From HGM04593 sp045612305 (GTDB lineage: Bacteria; Bacteroidota; Bacteroidia; Bacteroidales; Bacteroidaceae): 64,000 bases of DNA. The translations under genes and the position numbers were made by a program. Positions 17,294 through 27,118 of this stretch are shown here, piece by piece. Where the stretch lies: NCBI GenBank assembly GCA_045612305.1, contig JAZKYU010000006.1:1-64000 (forward strand), written 5' to 3'. Position 1 is the stretch's first letter. Each line of letters opens with the position of its first letter. The notes under the pieces are model-generated. The model searched no databases. It saw nothing but the letters and a program-made list of their open reading frames with translations, and was not told the origin of the DNA.

Positions 17294-18778
17294 ATGAAAA
17301 ACATACTATTTGTGGCAATCTTCGCGGTTGCCTTTTGCGGTTGTGGACACAGTCACGGGAGCGATGAGGCTCACGGGCACGAGCACCCTGTGATAGAGGC
17401 AACAAAATACACCTCTTCGGTTGAGGTCTTTGTGCAGTATGACGAGCTTGTGGCAGGGCACAAAGCGCAGGCTACGGCTTATGTAACCTCTCTCCCTGCG
17501 TTTAAACCCTACGAGGGTGGGGCCATAAAAGTTACGCTCGACGCGGGTGGCAACCACGAGGAGAAGGTTGTTGAGCCCTCGCACAAAGGTGTCTATAACT
17601 TCACCTTCTCGCCTAGTGAGGCGGCGGTGGGGCACCTGCTTTTTGAGGTGGGTGGCGAGGTTGTTCCCGTGCACGTTCACGTAGAGGGCGGGCACAGCGA
17701 GCACGCCGACGAGCACCATCACGCTCACGACGAGCCCGCGCACAGCCACAACGATAATATCTCTTTTCCCAAGGAACAAAGCTGGAAGATAGATTTTGCT
17801 ACCGCTGTGGCTACACAAAGCGCTTTTAACGGTGCGGTGAAGGTGGCAGCGCAGGTTACAGCAACCCCCGATAACTTTACCACGCTTGTGGCAACTACCG
17901 CGGGCAAGGTGCAGTATGCCGGTAATGTGGTTGCGGGCAAGGTTGTGTGCCAGGGTGAGACTCTCTTTTTGCTCGATGGCAGCAATGTTACCGAGAACGA
18001 TGCTGCGGTGAAGTTTGCCGAGGTCGAGAGCAACTATATGGTTGCAAAGGGCGACTTTGAGCGCAAACGCGAGCTCTACAAGGATAACATAGTGTCGAAG
18101 CGCGACTACGAGGCTGCCGAGGCTGTTTTTTTGCAAGCTCAAGCAAAGTTCGATAGCATGAAACGCTCCTTTTCATCGGGTAAAGCGGCTATAAAATCTT
18201 CTATAAATGGTTATGTGGCAACGCTGCTTGTGGGTAACGGAGATTATGTGCAGGCTGGTGCCCAGCTTGCGGTTATACAGCGCGACGGGGCTATGAATAT
18301 ATCGGCCGAACTGCCCGTGCGTTATGCCTCGATGCTTAAAAACGTGTCGGCGGTAAATATAGAGCTGCCCGACGGCAAGGTGTACACGATGGAGGAACTC
18401 GACGCTCGCCTCACAGCGGGTGCTGCAGTAAACGGTTGCTCTATGTTGCCTTTGACCGTGACTGCGAAGCACATAGGCGAGGTGGTGCCTGGTAGCGTAG
18501 TAACGCTGTATATTACGGCGCAGACACAGGGTGTGGAGCGTGTAACCCTCCCCCGCACAGCGCTTGTAGAGGAGATGGGCAACTTCTTTGCATTTGTGCA
18601 GCACACACCCGTGTCTTTCGAGAAACGCGAGGTTGTGGTGGGCGCGACCGACGGGGTGCAGGTACAAATTTTGAAAGGTGTGCACGCCGGTGAGAGAGTT
18701 GTTACAAAGGGCGCTGTGTCGCTCAAGTTGTCGCAGGGTGCTGCGGCTGTAGACCCTCACGCGGGGCACGTTCACTAA
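17294..18778 (+). CDS. RND efflux periplasmic adaptor, His-rich (CusB/CzcB-like)
   Basis: A 494-residue periplasmic membrane-fusion protein linking an RND pump to an outer-membrane channel. The N-terminus has a signal with Cys15/Cys17 as possible lipidation sites, though the lipobox is weak. It has three histidine clusters: 19-31, 127-152 (HVHVEGGHSEHADEHHHAHD) and 488-494 (HAGHVH). The barrel-sandwich/lipoyl part (KVQYAGNVVAGKVVCQGETL) and the alpha-hairpin (about 230-290) follow, then beta-barrel and membrane-proximal domains. The His clusters point to a divalent metal such as zinc, copper, cobalt or nickel. The pump gene follows after 12 bases. No outer-membrane factor gene is adjacent. 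Confidence 0.85.
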   Translation: MKNILFVAIFAVAFCGCGHSHGSDEAHGHEHPVIEATKYTSSVEVFVQYDELVAGHKAQATAYVTSLPAFKPYEGGAIKVTLDAGGNHEEKVVEPSHKGVYNFTFSPSEAAVGHLLFEVGGEVVPVHVHVEGGHSEHADEHHHAHDEPAHSHNDNISFPKEQSWKIDFATAVATQSAFNGAVKVAAQVTATPDNFTTLVATTAGKVQYAGNVVAGKVVCQGETLFLLDGSNVTENDAAVKFAEVESNYMVAKGDFERKRELYKDNIVSKRDYEAAEAVFLQAQAKFDSMKRSFSSGKAAIKSSINGYVATLLVGNGDYVQAGAQLAVIQRDGAMNISAELPVRYASMLKNVSAVNIELPDGKVYTMEELDARLTAGAAVNGCSMLPLTVTAKHIGEVVPGSVVTLYITAQTQGVERVTLPRTALVEEMGNFFAFVQHTPVSFEKREVVVGATDGVQVQILKGVHAGERVVTKGAVSLKLSQGAAAVDPHAGHVH

Positions 18779-18790
18779 AAACCTATCGCT

Positions 18791-21700
18791 ATGCTTAACA
18801 CCATAATAAAATTTTCGCTTAAAAACAGGCTGCTTGTGCTGCTTGCCGTGGTGCTTGTGGTTATGGGCGGTATATATTCGGCGCGCAACATAGAGGTCGA
18901 CGTCTTCCCCGACCTCACTATGCCCACAGTGGTTATCCTCACCGACGCGGCCGATATGGCCCCCGAGGAGATAGAGCGCCTTGTGACCTTTCCCATAGAG
19001 ACGGCTGTGAACGGTGCAACAGACGTGCGTCGCGTGCGCTCTTCGTCGTCGCAGGGTTTTTCTTTTGTGTGGGTTGAGTTTGACTGGGGCGTGGATATTT
19101 ACAAGGCGCGTCAGATAATAAGCGAGAAGATGGGGCTTCTGTCGGGACAGCTCCCCGATGGTATAGTGCCCGTGCTTGCTCCGCAGTCGAGCGTTATGGG
19201 CGAGATTATGTTCATAGGTATGCAGGCCGACAGCACCTCGATGATGGAGCTGCGCACCCTTGCCGAGTGGGTTGTGAAGCCTGCGATACTTGCTACAGGC
19301 GGTGTGTCGCAGGTTACTATAATAGGTGGCGATTATAAACAATACCAGGTGCTTGCCGACCCTGTAAAGATGGGTATCTACGACACCACGATGGAGGAAC
19401 TCGAGGCTGCTGTTGCTGCTATGAGCGTGAACGTGGGCGCAGGTGTGTTGCGCGACTACGGCAACGAGTATAACTTGCGTGGTATGGGGCGCACAAATAA
19501 TCTCGAGGAGCTTGGTAACACTCTTGTGAAGATGAGGGGCGAGGCTCCCGTGCGTGTTGCCGATGTTGCCGATGTGGTGGTTGCACCGTCGGTGCGCAAG
19601 GGTTATGCGGCGCAGAACGGCGAGCCCTCTATAATACTTTCAATATCGAAACAGCCGGGTGTTAACACCCTGAGTGTGACCGAGAATATAGAGCGCAACC
19701 TCGAGAGCATAGCAAAATCTATGCCGGCCGACGTGGTTATGGATACAAAAATATTCCGTCAGGCCGATTATATTCAGTCGTCGGTGAACAACGTGGGGCG
19801 CTCGCTCATAGAGGGCGCTGTGTGCGTGGTTTTGGTGCTTTTTCTCTTCCTTGCAAGCTTGCGCACAACGCTTATCTCGGTTTTGGCTATCCCCTTGTCG
19901 TTGCTTGGCACGGTTATAGTGCTCTACCTGCTTGGAATGGACATAAACACTATGACTTTGGGCGGTATGTGCATAGCGATAGGCTCGCTTGTAGACGACG
20001 CTATAATTGATGTGGAAAATGTGTATAAGCGCTTGCGTGAGAATAACTTGCAACCGGCCGACAAGCGCCGCTCGGCTTTTGTTGTTGTGTATGAGGCGTC
20101 GTCGGAGATACGCGCTTCTATTATCCACGCCACGCTCATTATTATGGTTACTTTTATGCCGCTTTTCTTCTTGAGCGGCTTGGAGGGGCGTATGTTGAAA
20201 CCTCTAGGTGTGGCCTATCTTGTAGCGCTTGTGATGTCGCTCCTTGTTGCTATGACGGTAACCCCCTTACTCTGCAAGTTGATGCTTTCGGGCGAGGGTT
20301 ACCTGCGTCGTGCCGAAAAGAAAAGCTGGGTAGACAGGTGGTTGCTTGTGCGTTACGAGCAGTCGCTTGTCTGGGCTATGGGGCACGCAAGGGGTATTGT
20401 GGTGTCGCTTTTTGCCCTTTTCATCGTGAGTTTGTTGCTCTTTGCAACTATGGGCCGCAGTTTCTTGCCCGAGTTTAACGAGAAGGCTCTGACTATATCG
20501 GCGGTGTCGCGTCCGGGTGTTTCGCTCGAAGAGTCTAACCGCATAGGCAGCCTCATAGAAAATGAGCTTTTGCAGATACCCGAGGTTGTGAGCACGGCGC
20601 GTCGTACAGGTCGTGGAGAGCTCGACGAGCACTCGCAAACTTCAAACGGTGCCGAGATTGATGTAAACTTTGAACTTAAAGAGCGCAGCAAGGCTGAATT
20701 TTTGCACGATGTGCGTAGCTGTCTCTCGTCGGTACCGGGCGTGGTAACTTCGGTAGGGCAGCCGCTTGAGCACCGCATAGACCATATGGTGTCGGGCACG
20801 CAAGCCGACCTTGCGATAAAAATTTTCGGCCCCGACCTTGCCACGCTCTTCCGCACAGGGAACGAGATTAAGGCCCTGCTTGCATCCTTCCCCTCGGTGG
20901 TGGACGTGAACGTGGAACAGCAGGTAGAAACCCCGCAGTTGCAGATACGTGCACGCCGTGAGCGTCTTGCTTTCTATGGTGTGACTATGGCGCAGTTTAA
21001 CGATTTTGTGGCTGCAGCCTTCCCTGGTAAAAAGCTGGGTGCTGTGTACGAAGAGGAGCGCTCCTTCGACCTCATAATACGCCTTAACAAGGATTACACC
21101 GAGAGCATAGAGGGTGTGAAAAATGCTCTTATAGATACCCCGGAGGGCAAGGTCGCCCTCGCCGAGGTGGCCGACGTGGTGTCGGTGGGCGGCCCGGGTA
21201 GCATAAGCCGCGAGAACGTGCAGCGCAAGGTGGTGGTGTCGGCAAATATTGCAAGCGGCGATGTTGCGGGCACTGTGGAGCGCATAGAGAAGCACCTCGA
21301 CAAAGAGCTCTCTCTTGCCGAGGGTTACCGCCTCGAGTATGGTGGGCAGTTTGAAAGTGCGGCGTCGGCGTCGCGCACTTTGTGGCTCACAACGGCCGTG
21401 GCGGTGCTTGTGGTCTTTGTGTTGCTTTATGGTGAGTTTAAGAGTACATCGCTCTCGCTCATTGTGCTCATAAATCTGCCCCTCGCGCTCATAGGCGGTA
21501 TTGTGGCAACTTATCTATCGTCGGGGGTTATGAGTATACCGGCTATAATAGGCCTTATAACGCTTTTTGGTATTGCGACGCGTAACGGTATATTGCTTGT
21601 GTCGCGTTATCAGCACCTGCGTGCCGACGGCGTGTCGCTCGACGAGGCGGTGCGCGTGGGCTCGGGAGACAGGCTCACCCCTATACTTATGACAGCTTTT

Positions 21701-21877
21701 ACGTCGGCCCTTGCGCTTATACCTATGATACTTGCCGGCAGCGAGAGTGGTAACGAAATTCAGAGCCCTATGGCGGTGGTTGTGCTTGGCGGCCTTTTGT
21801 CGTCGACCTTTCTTAACATCTATGTTATCCCCATCGTGTATCGTTGGGCGGTGCGCAGAGGATGGGTGCAAGAGTAG
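18791..21877 (+). CDS. RND efflux pump, inner-membrane permease subunit (CusA/CzcA-related)
   Basis: A 1028-residue inner-membrane proton-driven pump with the usual twelve-helix, two-porter-loop plan. The first helix is at 12-30 and the large periplasmic loops at about 35-335 and 560-870. The TM4 motif GSLVDDAIIDVENVYKRL places the proton-relay Asp402/Asp403. Classical heavy-metal CzcA/CusA pumps instead have D-F-G-x-x-V-D-G in this region, so this is a DD-type relative and metal specificity rests mostly on the His-rich adaptor. It is cotranscribed with the adaptor. No TolC-type partner is seen. Confidence 0.85.
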   Translation: MLNTIIKFSLKNRLLVLLAVVLVVMGGIYSARNIEVDVFPDLTMPTVVILTDAADMAPEEIERLVTFPIETAVNGATDVRRVRSSSSQGFSFVWVEFDWGVDIYKARQIISEKMGLLSGQLPDGIVPVLAPQSSVMGEIMFIGMQADSTSMMELRTLAEWVVKPAILATGGVSQVTIIGGDYKQYQVLADPVKMGIYDTTMEELEAAVAAMSVNVGAGVLRDYGNEYNLRGMGRTNNLEELGNTLVKMRGEAPVRVADVADVVVAPSVRKGYAAQNGEPSIILSISKQPGVNTLSVTENIERNLESIAKSMPADVVMDTKIFRQADYIQSSVNNVGRSLIEGAVCVVLVLFLFLASLRTTLISVLAIPLSLLGTVIVLYLLGMDINTMTLGGMCIAIGSLVDDAIIDVENVYKRLRENNLQPADKRRSAFVVVYEASSEIRASIIHATLIIMVTFMPLFFLSGLEGRMLKPLGVAYLVALVMSLLVAMTVTPLLCKLMLSGEGYLRRAEKKSWVDRWLLVRYEQSLVWAMGHARGIVVSLFALFIVSLLLFATMGRSFLPEFNEKALTISAVSRPGVSLEESNRIGSLIENELLQIPEVVSTARRTGRGELDEHSQTSNGAEIDVNFELKERSKAEFLHDVRSCLSSVPGVVTSVGQPLEHRIDHMVSGTQADLAIKIFGPDLATLFRTGNEIKALLASFPSVVDVNVEQQVETPQLQIRARRERLAFYGVTMAQFNDFVAAAFPGKKLGAVYEEERSFDLIIRLNKDYTESIEGVKNALIDTPEGKVALAEVADVVSVGGPGSISRENVQRKVVVSANIASGDVAGTVERIEKHLDKELSLAEGYRLEYGGQFESAASASRTLWLTTAVAVLVVFVLLYGEFKSTSLSLIVLINLPLALIGGIVATYLSSGVMSIPAIIGLITLFGIATRNGILLVSRYQHLRADGVSLDEAVRVGSGDRLTPILMTAFTSALALIPMILAGSESGNEIQSPMAVVVLGGLLSSTFLNIYVIPIVYRWAVRRGWVQE

Positions 21878-21917
21878 GGTTACCGCTCGAAAACAGAACA
21901 AAAATTGCGGAATTTAT

Positions 21918-21948
21918 TTTGTATTACCCCTGCTTTGAGTTATTTTTG
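21918..21948 (+). promoter_or_regulatory. Promoter of the metF operon
   Basis: TTTG (21918-21921), 19-base spacer and TATTTTTG (21941-21948) match the Bacteroidetes -33/-7 consensus exactly. Transcription would begin near 21955, about 30 bases before the metF ATG. Confidence 0.7.
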
Positions 21949-21984
21949 CGATAATATAGTAAAAGCAAAAAGAGAAAAAAGTAA

Positions 21985-22932
21985 ATGAGGGTTATAGATA
22001 GCATAAATTCCACAGAAAAAACAGCCTTTTCGTTCGAGGTGTTGCCGCCCGTGAAGGGTACAGGCACCAAAAAGCTTTTTAGCGACATAGAAAGGCTGAT
22101 GGAATTTTCCCCTAAATATATAAACATCACCACGCACCACAGCGAGCCCATATACGTTGATATGGGCAACGGCTTGTTCAAACGTGGTACTATACGTCGT
22201 CGCCCGGGCACCGTGGCTGTTGCAACCGCTATTAACCACAAGTTTGGCGTTCCCGTGGTACCACATATATTGTGCAACGGTTACTCGCTCGAGGAGACCG
22301 AGTATGTGCTTATAGATCTGCAGCTGTCGGGCATAACCGATATACTTGTGCTGCGCGGCGACAAGTACAAGAGCGACGGCACGCAGCGCTTTGCTTCACA
22401 CCCTCACGCGATAGATCTTTTGCGTCAGGTGAATCGCTTTAACGAAGGTTTCTTTCTCGACGGTACTCCTATGAAGGAGCGTGGCGAGCGTTTCTCGTGT
22501 GGTGTAGCTTGCTACCCCGAAAAACACGAGGAGGCGCCCAATATGGAGAGCGACCTCTTGGTGCTGAAGCAGAAAGCCGACGAGGGTGCCGACTACGCTG
22601 TTACACAGATGTTTTTCGACAATAAAAAATATTTCGAGTTTGTCGAGCGTGCGCGTGCGATGGGCATAAATATCCCCATAATCCCCGGTATAAAACCTAT
22701 GCACCGTCTTTCGCAGTTGAACGTGCTACCCAAAACCTTCCGTGTCGACCTTCCCGAGGAACTTGTGTCGGCTATGTTGCAGTGCAAAGACGACGCTGCG
22801 GCTGCGCAGGTGGGGCGTGAGTGGGCTGTGGCGCAGTGCCGCGAGCTTATGGCAAAAGGCGTTCCAAGCATACATTTTTACACAATAAACGCTATGGATA
22901 GTGTTTATGAAATTGCAAGAACAATTTATTGA
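21985..22932 (+). CDS. metF: Methylenetetrahydrofolate reductase
   Basis: 315 residues forming an FAD-dependent TIM barrel that reduces 5,10-methylene-THF to 5-methyl-THF for methionine synthesis. Family hallmarks include AFSFEVLPPVKGTG near the start, a THHS motif (about 50-53), LRGD (about 118-121), the VTQMFFDN segment (about 209-216), PGIKPM, and the C-terminal GVPSIHFYTINAMDS. The length is normal for bacteria. The stop overlaps the holB start (TGATG), so the two are translationally coupled. It heads the metF-holB-ricT-gldH unit. Confidence 0.95.
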   Translation: MRVIDSINSTEKTAFSFEVLPPVKGTGTKKLFSDIERLMEFSPKYINITTHHSEPIYVDMGNGLFKRGTIRRRPGTVAVATAINHKFGVPVVPHILCNGYSLEETEYVLIDLQLSGITDILVLRGDKYKSDGTQRFASHPHAIDLLRQVNRFNEGFFLDGTPMKERGERFSCGVACYPEKHEEAPNMESDLLVLKQKADEGADYAVTQMFFDNKKYFEFVERARAMGINIPIIPGIKPMHRLSQLNVLPKTFRVDLPEELVSAMLQCKDDAAAAQVGREWAVAQCRELMAKGVPSIHFYTINAMDSVYEIARTIY

Positions 22933-24074
22933 TGGCGTTTAAGTTTAGTAACATAATAGGGCAGGAGAAGGTTGCAGAGCAGCTGCGTCGCTGTGTCGAT
23001 GAAAATCGTTTGGCTCACGCGTTGCTCATAACAGGGCCTCGTGGTAACGGCAAGCTTGCAATAGCCGTGGCTCTTGCTCGCTATCTGCTTTGTGAGAACA
23101 AGCAGGGTGGCGAGGCTTGCGGTGTGTGCCCTACTTGTGTAAAGGTCGACAAACTCATACACAGCGACTTGCACTTTGTATTCCCTGTAAAGAAGAAAAA
23201 AAGCGGTGGTTCAGACTCTGCTCCAGTGAGCGACGACTACATAACAGAGTGGCGTGAACTGCTCACAAAGAACCCCTACTTTAGCTACGATGCGTGGTTG
23301 CAGAAGCTCGATGTAGACAACCAGCAACCTATGATTTATGAGCGTGAGAGCGGTGAAATTTTGCATAAGTTGTCGATGCACGCACGCGAAGGTGGCTGGA
23401 AGGTGGTTGTAATATGGCTGCCAGAAAAGATGAAGGAGGCCGGCTCTAACAAATTATTGAAGATTATAGAGGAGCCGCCGCAGAAAACCCTTTTTATACT
23501 CGTGTCGGAGGAGCCCGACCAAATAATATCGACCATCCTCAGTCGCACACAGCGCGTGGAGGTGCCGCGCATTATGCAAGAGGATATGCAGCGCGCGCTT
23601 GTAGCCCGTTATGGCCTCACCGAGAACGATGCGGCACGCATAGCACAGCAGAGCGGTGGAAGCATAGAGAAGGCCGAAGAACTTCTCTCGCTCGACGAGG
23701 AGAAGGCTCTTTATCTCGAGCTCTTTGCTCAAATGATGCGTGCAGCCTATGCCCGCAACATACGCGATATGAAGGCGTGGAGCGAGAGAGTTGCAGCCCT
23801 TGGCCGCGAACGCCAAAAACGTTTGCTGGAGTATTGTCAGCGCATGATACGCGAGAACTTTATAATGAACTTCAAGCGCGACGAGATGCTCTATTTATCG
23901 ACCGAGGAACGCAACTTTTCGGTGCGTTTTTCTCCCTTTGTAAACGAACGCAATATATTCGGAATTATGGAAGAGCTCTCCGAGGCTCAAAGACATATAG
24001 AACAAAATGTAAATGCTAAAATGGTCTTTTTCGACACCGCGTTGAGAATGATCGTTTGGATAAAAAACCGTTAA
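22932..24074 (+). CDS. holB: DNA polymerase III delta' subunit
   Basis: 380 residues from the ATG that overlaps the metF stop. It is an AAA+ clamp-loader subunit. The Walker A-like GPRGNGKL lacks the usual Thr/Ser after Lys, as expected for the non-hydrolysing delta' subunit. The zinc-binding set is CGVCPTC (about 59-65). An insertion of Lys/Ser-rich residues (about 77-90) follows. The SRC-like region appears as ILSRTQRVEVPR. It is directly followed by ricT with no gap between stop and start. Confidence 0.88.
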   Translation: MAFKFSNIIGQEKVAEQLRRCVDENRLAHALLITGPRGNGKLAIAVALARYLLCENKQGGEACGVCPTCVKVDKLIHSDLHFVFPVKKKKSGGSDSAPVSDDYITEWRELLTKNPYFSYDAWLQKLDVDNQQPMIYERESGEILHKLSMHAREGGWKVVVIWLPEKMKEAGSNKLLKIIEEPPQKTLFILVSEEPDQIISTILSRTQRVEVPRIMQEDMQRALVARYGLTENDAARIAQQSGGSIEKAEELLSLDEEKALYLELFAQMMRAAYARNIRDMKAWSERVAALGRERQKRLLEYCQRMIRENFIMNFKRDEMLYLSTEERNFSVRFSPFVNERNIFGIMEELSEAQRHIEQNVNAKMVFFDTALRMIVWIKNR

Positions 24075-25235
24075 ATGGACAATTTGAAATATAAAGAGAA
24101 TAACCACTGTTCGGGTATCTGCTGCGAGGGTTGTGGCAAGATGGATGCTCCGCTCAACACCTTCGACTGGTTGGCGGGCGTGCCCGGGAACGAGGAGTAT
24201 ACCGATATTGTTGAGGTGCAGTTCAAAAACACCCGCAAGGGTTACTACAAGAATAGCAACAACCTCCCCTTGAAAAAGGGCGACGTGGTAGCTGTTGAGG
24301 CTACACCCGGCCACGATATAGGCACTGTTACTATGACAGGTCGTCTTGTGCTGTTGCAACTTAAGAAGACACGCCTCACCCCTGAGAGTGAGTTTAAACG
24401 CATCTACCGCAAGGCAAAGCCTGTGGATATGGAGAAGTTTGAGGAGGCGAAGGCACGTGAGCACGATACTATGATACGTTCTCGCCAGATAGCCAAGGAC
24501 CTTGAGCTCGATATGAAGATAGGCGATGTGGAGTATCAGGGTGATGGGCAGAAGGCTATATTTTACTATATTGCCGACAACCGCGTGGATTTTCGTCAGC
24601 TCATCAAGGTGCTTGCCGATACCTTCAAGATAAAGATTGAGATGAAGCAGATTGGTGCGCGCCAAGAGGCGGGACGCATAGGTGGTATAGGCCCCTGCGG
24701 TAGAGAGCTTTGCTGCGCTACGTTTACCACAAATTTTGTCTCTGTTTCAACATCGGCAGCGCGTTTCCAGGATATATCGCTCAACCCGCAGAAGCTTGCC
24801 GGGCAGTGTGCAAAGTTAAAGTGCTGCCTCAACTACGAGGTCGATGCCTATGTGGAGGCTTCGCGTTACTTCCCGCCTCGCGATGCAGAGCTTGAAACAG
24901 CCGACGGCACATACTTCTTCTTTAAGGCAGATTATATGCGTGGCGAGGTTACATACTCTACCGACAAGCATATACCCGCAAATCTTGTTACCATAAGCAC
25001 ACGCCGTGCCAACTCAATTATAGAGATGAACAAACGCGGCGAGCGTCCTGCAAGCCTCGATGCGTCGAGCGCTAACGAGCCCAAGCGCCCTGTCGACTTG
25101 CTCGAGCAAGAGAATATAAACCGCTTCGACAACGCCGGCAAGAACAAGAAACGCAAAAAAGGGCACGGTGGCAAGCGTCACGATAATCACCGCAACAATA
25201 ATGGCAAGGGCGACAGAAACCAGAAGAGCGAGTAA
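24075..25235 (+). CDS. ricT: PSP1-domain protein RicT
   Basis: A 386-residue cytoplasmic protein. The PSP1 domain spans about 90-230, with GPCGRELCCATF and GQCAKLKCCLNYE carrying conserved cysteines that could bind an iron-sulfur cluster, as in the Bacillus RicAFT complex that affects RNase Y and RNA maturation. The N-terminus has further cysteines (CSGICCEGCGKM). The last 60 residues form a Lys/Arg/Asn/His-rich basic tail likely to contact RNA. The ATG directly follows the holB stop. Linkage of holB, ricT and gldH is recurrent in Bacteroidetes. The molecular role here is inferred. Confidence 0.82.
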   Translation: MDNLKYKENNHCSGICCEGCGKMDAPLNTFDWLAGVPGNEEYTDIVEVQFKNTRKGYYKNSNNLPLKKGDVVAVEATPGHDIGTVTMTGRLVLLQLKKTRLTPESEFKRIYRKAKPVDMEKFEEAKAREHDTMIRSRQIAKDLELDMKIGDVEYQGDGQKAIFYYIADNRVDFRQLIKVLADTFKIKIEMKQIGARQEAGRIGGIGPCGRELCCATFTTNFVSVSTSAARFQDISLNPQKLAGQCAKLKCCLNYEVDAYVEASRYFPPRDAELETADGTYFFFKADYMRGEVTYSTDKHIPANLVTISTRRANSIIEMNKRGERPASLDASSANEPKRPVDLLEQENINRFDNAGKNKKRKKGHGGKRHDNHRNNNGKGDRNQKSE

Positions 25236-25695
25236 CGCGTTGCTTTTAATTGCCGCCCTGCTGCTCGCTGCGTGTGACGGCACTCTGCACCACAGCTATC
25301 GTTCTGTTGGTGGGGCGTGGCACAAGAGTGACACGGTGGAATTTTCCCTCCCTATGGCTGCAGGAGACTCTTTGGAGTTGTATGTAGGGGTGCGTTGCAG
25401 CTCGGCCTATGCCTATAAAGACTTGTGGTTGCAGGTGGGCTGTTTTGCGGGCGATACTCTTGTTGGTTGCGACACGCTATGTTGCCCTATATTCGACAAG
25501 GATGGGCGCCGCAACGGCTCTACAGCAGGTGTGTTATATCAATCGGAATATTTCTTTAAAGTGCAGAAATTTGCGGGCAACACGCCCCGCACTGTGCGTC
25601 TGCACCACCTTATGAGCGACAGCTTGCTGCGTGGGGTGTACGATGTGGGGGTTAGGCTCGCCTCTCCCGGTCGGCATCGATGCGCAGAAAGGTAA
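25201..25695 (+). CDS. gldH: Gliding-motility-type lipoprotein GldH
   Basis: 164 residues from the ATG at 25201, overlapping the ricT end by 35 bases. A lipobox LLAAC places the lipidated Cys at residue 25. The mature part is a beta-sandwich-like domain typical of GldH, with SVGGAWHKSDTVEFSLP and a C-terminal GVYDVGVRL. The last ten or so residues (ASPGRHRCAER) run past the usual family end and are encoded antisense to rodA. In gliding relatives GldH is needed for motility; here, alongside the T9SS genes, it probably serves envelope biogenesis. The start could alternatively be 25168. Confidence 0.8.
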   Translation: MARATETRRASNALLLIAALLLAACDGTLHHSYRSVGGAWHKSDTVEFSLPMAAGDSLELYVGVRCSSAYAYKDLWLQVGCFAGDTLVGCDTLCCPIFDKDGRRNGSTAGVLYQSEYFFKVQKFAGNTPRTVRLHHLMSDSLLRGVYDVGVRLASPGRHRCAER

Positions 25696-27118
25696 ACAGC
25701 AATATGGAGAAGCCCAGGAACGACGAGCCTCCGTAGCTGAAGAAGGGTAGGGGGATACCTATCACGGGCATAATACCCAAAACCATACCTACATTTATGG
25801 TAAAGTGAAAGAAGAATATGGAGGCGAGGGAATAACCGTAGACTCGCCCGAATATGTCGTTCTGCCTCTCGGCAAGTGCCATAAGCCTCAAAATAAATAT
25901 TGCAAAAATTATGAGCACCGCGCTCGAGCCCAAGAAACCTTGCTCCTCTCCTATGGTACAGAAGATAAAGTCGGTGTCTTGCTCGGGAACATATTTTAGC
26001 TTGGTCTGCGTGCCGTTGAGAAACCCTTTTCCGCTTAGACCTCCCGAGCCGATAGCTATTTTGGACTGATGCACGTTGTAGCCGGCCTTGGCAAGGTCGT
26101 CTTTAAGTCCTAGGAGTACCTCGATGCGCACTCTTTGGTGCTCTTTGAGCACGTTGTGCATAACATACTCGCAAGAGCCAAAAAAGGTGAGAGAGCCTAT
26201 AATATATGCCGCAACCCACACGTTGCGGCTCTCTTTTTTTAGTCGGGCACGCACAAGCAGGTAGCACACATTGAAAGCGAGCAGAAGATACTGCACCACC
26301 ATAACGTTGAAGGATATAAGGTACACGGCGGTGAGGTAGGCAAGCAGGGTGGCTCCGGCGTTTATCATAAAGAGCATAAAAAAGGTCTCTTTATGCTTGC
26401 ACCAAAACCTCACCATAGCAAGCGAGAAGGCCTGTATGAGCAGGGTAACCGCATAGGCGCCCACGGTTATGGGGAGCGTTTCGGCAGGTACCTCGTCGTA
26501 GCGTATACCCACAATAAAGTACACCACAGCGCTTATGGCCATAAGAAGTACTATACCTGTCATACCCTCGCGGTAAAGTACCAAGAAGAACGACAAGTAG
26601 ACAAGTGCACTGCCGGTCTCTTTCTGTGCTACGATAACAAACATGGGCAGCAGTATAAGTGCGACGCACTTTATAAAGTGCTCGTTGTTGTTTATCTTAA
26701 AGCCATAGCGTCCCATAAAGGCGGCGAGAGCCAGTGTTGTGGCAAACTTCATAAACTCGGCAGGTTGCAGGCTGAAGGGCCCTAAGGGCAACCACGAGCG
26801 TGAGCCTTTTATGTCGCGGGCAATGAAGATGGTGATTATACCAAGTAGTATGGCTCCGACGTATATTATGGGTGCAAAGTCTTTATAGCTGTTCTTCTCT
26901 ATGCAGAGCAGCATAAGGCCCACAAGGCAGGATATACCCATCCACATAGCCTGTTTACCGGTGCGTTCGCTCAACGCAAAGAAGTCGAGAAAGTCGCTCT
27001 CTATGTAGCTGTAGCTTGCTCCACAAATGCTCAACCACCCGATAACCGCAAGCATGGTGTAGAGGGTGAGAAGGGGCCAGTCTATGCGGCCGAATATGTT
27101 ACTTTTCCTCCGTTCCAT
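25652..27118 (-). CDS. rodA: Peptidoglycan glycosyltransferase RodA
   Basis: A 488-residue SEDS-family membrane polymerase that builds lateral-wall glycan strands with PBP2. The multi-helix fold has the SEDS motifs RGSRSWLPLGPFSLQPAEFMK near 130, a KETGSALVYL motif, and the C-terminal GMVLGIMPVIGIPLPFFSYGGSS. An insertion of about 90 residues in the middle loops (about 225-330) makes it longer than E. coli RodA, as usual in Bacteroidetes. It overlaps mrdA by 20 bases. Its 3' end overlaps the convergent gldH by 44 bases. Confidence 0.93.
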   Translation of the reverse strand: MERRKSNIFGRIDWPLLTLYTMLAVIGWLSICGASYSYIESDFLDFFALSERTGKQAMWMGISCLVGLMLLCIEKNSYKDFAPIIYVGAILLGIITIFIARDIKGSRSWLPLGPFSLQPAEFMKFATTLALAAFMGRYGFKINNNEHFIKCVALILLPMFVIVAQKETGSALVYLSFFLVLYREGMTGIVLLMAISAVVYFIVGIRYDEVPAETLPITVGAYAVTLLIQAFSLAMVRFWCKHKETFFMLFMINAGATLLAYLTAVYLISFNVMVVQYLLLAFNVCYLLVRARLKKESRNVWVAAYIIGSLTFFGSCEYVMHNVLKEHQRVRIEVLLGLKDDLAKAGYNVHQSKIAIGSGGLSGKGFLNGTQTKLKYVPEQDTDFIFCTIGEEQGFLGSSAVLIIFAIFILRLMALAERQNDIFGRVYGYSLASIFFFHFTINVGMVLGIMPVIGIPLPFFSYGGSSFLGFSILLFTFLRIDADRERRA